Position numbers and translations under genes: made by a program. Positions 32,524 to 35,260 of a DNA stretch of 35,260 bases are shown piece after piece. The stretch's first letter is position 1; each line of letters begins with the position of its first letter. The stretch is from assembly GCA_014874425.1 (NCBI GenBank), contig JACWAG010000493.1:1-35260 (forward strand), given 5' to 3'. This stretch comes from Syntrophaceae bacterium (lineage in GTDB: Bacteria > Desulfobacterota > Desulfomonilia > Desulfomonilales > Desulfomonilaceae). Under the pieces are notes generated by a model. It saw only the letters and a program-made list of their open reading frames with translations, was not told the origin of the DNA and did no database searches.

Positions 32524-33315
32524 CTATTTGAAGAAAAATCGTAAACGACGTTTAGTTTTTTGAGGTTTTCGCGGAGATAAGTTCCAGTCTGCGATTTCTC
32601 CATTTACCACGGCTCGGGGCCATTCCCATGTCATTTTGTCGGCCCTGTCTTTTCCCACGATAGATGCGACTAATTGGAGCGCGTTTGACATCAGGGGAGG
32701 CCGTTCAGTAGGCGAATGCGCGTCGGTTGCCAATATGTGCGCCAAATCATGTTCCAGTAAATATTTCGCCGTAGTCAGCGCAGAAAGTCCCGCGTCACCG
32801 GTTATGCTGTCCGCTGTAATTTGAACCAAGAACTCTCCAGGTTTAAATAGAGTAAGCAGCTCATAAATAATTTCCGGGCGGCGCTGAATTTCGATGTTTT
32901 TCTCAGGGTGGGCAAGTACTATTCTTTTTCCCGAATTAAGTAGCATGCGGACAAAGTTTTCAAAACCAGCAGGCGCCTGCATGGCAGGTAGTTCAAGAAG
33001 GACGTAACGTCCTTCATTGATTGTCAGAATTGTTCCTTTTGAGAGGCATCCAAGAAGGTCGGCTGTTAGTCGAGCTTCCATTCCGGGGAAAATCGTCAGA
33101 CTTATATTTTGAGCGACCAATTCCTGGTTAAGTTCGCGCACGACTTCTCTGACACGATTGATATCACTGAAGAACTGTCCACTACCGTAATGAGGTGTAG
33201 CGACAATGCCAGAAAACCCCTGTTCAACCGCTATACGAGCCATTTCCAGGGCTTCATTCAAATCTCTCGCGCCATCATCGATCCCAGGGAGTATATGATT
33301 GTGCAAATCGATCAT
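32524..33315 (-). CDS. PHP-domain phosphatase, CpsB/CapC/YwqE family
   Basis: A 263-residue metal-dependent tyrosine phosphatase of the PHP type, which in other bacteria dephosphorylates the tyrosine kinases that control capsule or exopolysaccharide export. The N-terminal metal motif is MIDLHNHILPGIDDGARDL. ATPHYGSG (around residue 47), HPEKN (around 140) and LATDAHSP (around 200) add further His/Asp ligands. The frame extends upstream to 33420, but the family normally begins at MIDLHNH, so ATG 33315 is taken; no ribosome site is clear for any option. No polysaccharide genes are in view. Confidence 0.85.
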   Translation of the reverse strand: MIDLHNHILPGIDDGARDLNEALEMARIAVEQGFSGIVATPHYGSGQFFSDINRVREVVRELNQELVAQNISLTIFPGMEARLTADLLGCLSKGTILTINEGRYVLLELPAMQAPAGFENFVRMLLNSGKRIVLAHPEKNIEIQRRPEIIYELLTLFKPGEFLVQITADSITGDAGLSALTTAKYLLEHDLAHILATDAHSPTERPPLMSNALQLVASIVGKDRADKMTWEWPRAVVNGEIADWNLSPRKPQKTKRRLRFFFK

Positions 33316-33467
33316 TTTAGCGTTACTATGTTTGCAACAATTTTCTATCCTACCCAATCTAACCCCCATAACAGACAAATTCAAGAAGGAGAAAAATATT
33401 ACGATCAATCTCTCCAACATTCGTTGTCATTAAAAGGCGCTCTCCAGAAGGCTCACAAAGACTGATT

Positions 33468-33795
33468 CTTCTATATTCGACGCAGACACCGTAAAGCGAC
33501 TTCAAAGCTTTGCAAAGGTCAGGCCTGAAGACAGAATTGGAGAACAACCTGTTCGATTTATCCAAGATAGTGAGACAGGCTGCTGACATAAGTCGCCATG
33601 GCGGAACACCAACCTTGAAAAGAAGGGCCTTAAGATAAAAATGGGACTCAATCTCGAGGATGGCTGCCTGGTATTGGGAAAGGAAAGCGAACTGTTCGAG
33701 GTGTTGATAAATTTGATCAAGAACGCTGCCAGGCCATGCCGGATATTGGCAACATGTCGAAGTCCAGAGAGATGTTTTTTGAGAATCGTTTATGA
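33468..33795 (+). pseudogene. Decayed sensor histidine kinase fragment
   Basis: Pieces of a histidine kinase appear in order but in different frames. They are DADTVKRLQSFAKVRPED (from 33479), NLFDLSKIVRQAADISRHGG (from 33546), a piece from 33611 with NLEKKGLKIKMGL and the N-box-like ELFEVLINLIKNAA, and AMPDIGN (from 33733). At least three frameshifts separate them. The His box should lie upstream of the first piece but is missing, and the G boxes of the ATPase domain are missing at the 3' end. This is a truncated, inactive remnant between the PHP phosphatase and nuo genes. Confidence 0.8.
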
Positions 33796-33819
33796 CATGA
33801 ATTGAGACTTATAAAAATC

Positions 33820-33984
33820 ATGGCTCATGATGTAATTGGAACAAGCCCTGCGTCTACTAGTCAATCCGTTAATAAATATGATAAAGAATTGATTAACATG
33901 GCGCTGAGAAAAGAGGGAGCGCCGATATTAATAATTCCCCGGGTAAATGAAAGTTTCACGGTGGCGTCAAATGTCATGAAATAG
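33820..33984 (+). CDS. Doubtful 54-residue open frame before nuoA
   Basis: ATG 33820 to TAG 33984 encodes MAHDVIGTSPASTSQSVNKY and so on. No ribosome site precedes it, and no family is recognised. It lies between the kinase remnant and nuoA, and could be a small gene, part of the decayed region, or just leader of the nuo transcript. Confidence 0.25.
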   Translation: MAHDVIGTSPASTSQSVNKYDKELINMALRKEGAPILIIPRVNESFTVASNVMK

Positions 33985-33997
33985 GGGAGAATTTATT

Positions 33998-34417
33998 TTG
34001 AATACAGCCCTATGGCCATTAGCAATTTATTTTTTTGCCGCAATCGCGCTTGTAATAATAATGATAGGACTTTCGTATCTTCTTGGGGAAAGCCATAAAG
34101 AGAGGACTACGGGCGATCCCTATGAGTCCGGGATGGTTGTGACCGGCTCAGCGCATGTTCGTTTTAACGCTCCATTCTATCTGATAGCCGTTTTCTTTGT
34201 GATTTTCGATCTCGAAACTCTTTTCATAATTTCATGGGCGGTTGCTGTTCGTGACTTGGGCTGGACCGGCTACATCGAAATATTTGTGTTTATTGCGGTT
34301 CTTTTTATTTCACTGATATACCTATGGCGTATCGGCGCTTTGGAGTTGCGTGGAAGGGACACAACCATCCTACGTAAAGCATCCGGCTTGTTGGGAAACA
34401 CTGAAACATGGAACTAA
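33998..34417 (+). CDS. nuoA: NADH-quinone oxidoreductase subunit A
   Basis: A 139-residue membrane subunit of complex I with three helices. The conserved loop YESGMVVTGSAHVRFNAPFY (about residues 42-61) and FVIFDLETLFIISWAVAV (about 67-84) identify it; the loop normally has a Cys-Gly-like ESG(x) segment here read as YESGM. The start is TTG 33998 with GGGGAG 8 nt upstream. It begins a nuoABC run; the rest of the operon lies outside the window. In a sulfate reducer the complex may take electrons from ferredoxin or F420-like carriers rather than NADH. Confidence 0.95.
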   Translation: MNTALWPLAIYFFAAIALVIIMIGLSYLLGESHKERTTGDPYESGMVVTGSAHVRFNAPFYLIAVFFVIFDLETLFIISWAVAVRDLGWTGYIEIFVFIAVLFISLIYLWRIGALELRGRDTTILRKASGLLGNTETWN

Positions 34418-34505
34418 CCTCGGGTGGACAAGTTAATTTTTGTAAGGGCTAAGATTCAGGGGGCTAGAGCCATCAGAACAAATTCATGGAGATAAAGCCG
34501 ACACT

Positions 34506-35141
34506 ATGCGTTGGAGTTTGACAAAACCTCGTTCCGGTTCATTAAGTAGAGATGGCGCCTCGGTCGAAGACGCTGTGCAGTCAAGTGTCATTCTCACAAA
34601 AGCTCAAGATTTAATCGCATGGGGCCGTAAATATTCTATCTGGCCTTTCAATTTCGGTTTGTCGTGTTGTTACGTGGAGATGGCGACCGCGTTTACAAGC
34701 AAATACGATGTGGCGCGTTTCGGATCAGAGGTCCTTCGCGGGACCCCTCGTGAAGCGGATCTTATGGTTATTGCCGGAACGGTATTCATCAAAATGGCCC
34801 CAATAATCAGACGAATGTACCAACAAATGATGGAGCCTCGCTGGGTAATTTCGATGGGATCTTGCGCTAATTCCGGCGGTATGTACGACATTTACAGTGT
34901 GGTTCAGGGCGTTGACAAATTTCTGCCGGTTGATGTTTATGTACCGGGTTGTCCGCCCCGCCCTGACGCGTTCCTGGAAGGCTTGACTCTCCTTCAAAGC
35001 GCAGTGGGCAACGAACGTCGGCCATTGAGTCGATTTGTAGGCCCTCAAAATGTTATCAGCCCTGAAAAGCCATCTATGCGTGACTTGAAACATGAAGCCA
35101 GAAAACTAGTGACAACGCTGCCGTCCCCGGATGAACTCTAG
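34506..35141 (+). CDS. nuoB: NADH-quinone oxidoreductase subunit B
   Basis: A 211-residue subunit that holds the terminal [4Fe-4S] cluster N2 next to the quinone site. Ligands C54 and C55 (GLSCCYVEMA), C120 (SMGSCANSGG) and C149 (VPGCPPRPDA) are all present. It has an N-terminal extension of about 25 residues and a C-terminal tail of about 40. Gap to nuoA is 88 bp, somewhat long for this operon, with nothing evident in it. Confidence 0.96.
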   Translation: MRWSLTKPRSGSLSRDGASVEDAVQSSVILTKAQDLIAWGRKYSIWPFNFGLSCCYVEMATAFTSKYDVARFGSEVLRGTPREADLMVIAGTVFIKMAPIIRRMYQQMMEPRWVISMGSCANSGGMYDIYSVVQGVDKFLPVDVYVPGCPPRPDAFLEGLTLLQSAVGNERRPLSRFVGPQNVISPEKPSMRDLKHEARKLVTTLPSPDEL

Positions 35142-35161
35142 GAGATATTTCCAAAAATCTT

Positions 35162-35260
35162 ATGGATCAAAATACGGACATTCTTCAGCAATTAGGAGTT
35201 CGATTCGGAGAAGGGATTTTCACGCCCCAGGCTACCCTTGATGATGTCACAACGGTCTGG
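35162..35260 (+). CDS. nuoC: NADH-quinone oxidoreductase subunit C, N-terminal part
   Basis: ATG 35162, 20 bp after nuoB, opens a frame that runs off the window (33 codons, MDQNTDILQQLGVRFGEGIF and onward). GGAG lies upstream at 35142-35145. Position directly after nuoA-nuoB identifies it; too little is present to see family motifs or to tell whether it is fused to nuoD. Confidence 0.75.
   Translation, partial: MDQNTDILQQLGVRFGEGIFTPQATLDDVTTVW

Overview
The window looks like chromosome of a strictly anaerobic, moderate-GC Gram-negative bacterium, most likely a Desulfobacterota (deltaproteobacterial) sulfate reducer or syntroph. Pointers are a NarI/DsrM-type haem b subunit, an FmdE-family protein, heptose (LPS) synthesis, RpoH, sigma-54 promoters, complex I genes and an anaerobic nicotinate pathway. 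TTG starts are frequent. I cannot name the species. No rRNA, tRNA, CRISPR array or insertion sequence was seen.

Layout. 1-910 (minus): start of an unidentified gene and a five-helix NarI-like membrane subunit. 1369-5927 (plus): exported ankyrin protein, then def-fmt-htpX-rsmB. 5928-6300: a sigma-54 promoter followed by a short C-rich RNA and an intrinsic terminator, then a sigma-70 promoter. 6301-21064 (plus): a single-direction cluster of 14 genes for uptake and anaerobic breakdown of nicotinate or a close relative. 21162-22742 (minus): exported FG-GAP protein behind a second sigma-54 promoter and terminator. 23192-27102 (minus): RNase II/R-like, CoA-type Nudix, FmdE-like and metallo-beta-lactamase-fold genes. 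27294-31455 (plus): gmhA, Lon-family protease, rpoH. 31456-32523: a gap of about 1.07 kb between convergent genes, containing a tiny lipoprotein gene and a densely structured region. 32524-33315 (minus): CpsB/YwqE-like PHP phosphatase. 33468-33795: wreck of a histidine kinase gene. 33998-end: nuoA, nuoB and the start of nuoC.

How the central cluster should work (inference from families). An XRE-cupin regulator is followed by a complete branched-chain-amino-acid-type (HAAT) ABC importer, a three-subunit molybdenum hydroxylase (nicotinate to 6-hydroxynicotinate), enamidase and 6-hydroxynicotinate reductase. These three enzymes match the first steps of nicotinate fermentation in Eubacterium barkeri and end at 2-formylglutarate. 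The later E. barkeri enzymes (2-hydroxymethylglutarate dehydrogenase, B12-dependent methyleneglutarate mutase and others) are absent from the window. Instead, a CoA-acylating methylmalonate-semialdehyde-type dehydrogenase lies between importer genes. 2-Formylglutarate is a substituted methylmalonate semialdehyde, so this enzyme could give glutaryl-CoA + CO2 + NADH directly and feed glutaryl-CoA/crotonyl-CoA oxidation. Two poorly understood genes (UPF0280 and DUF1185 families) end the cluster.

The main leads are this proposed glutaryl-CoA branch, the two look-alike sigma-54 promoter/short RNA/terminator units, and the structured gap at 31.9-32.3 kb.
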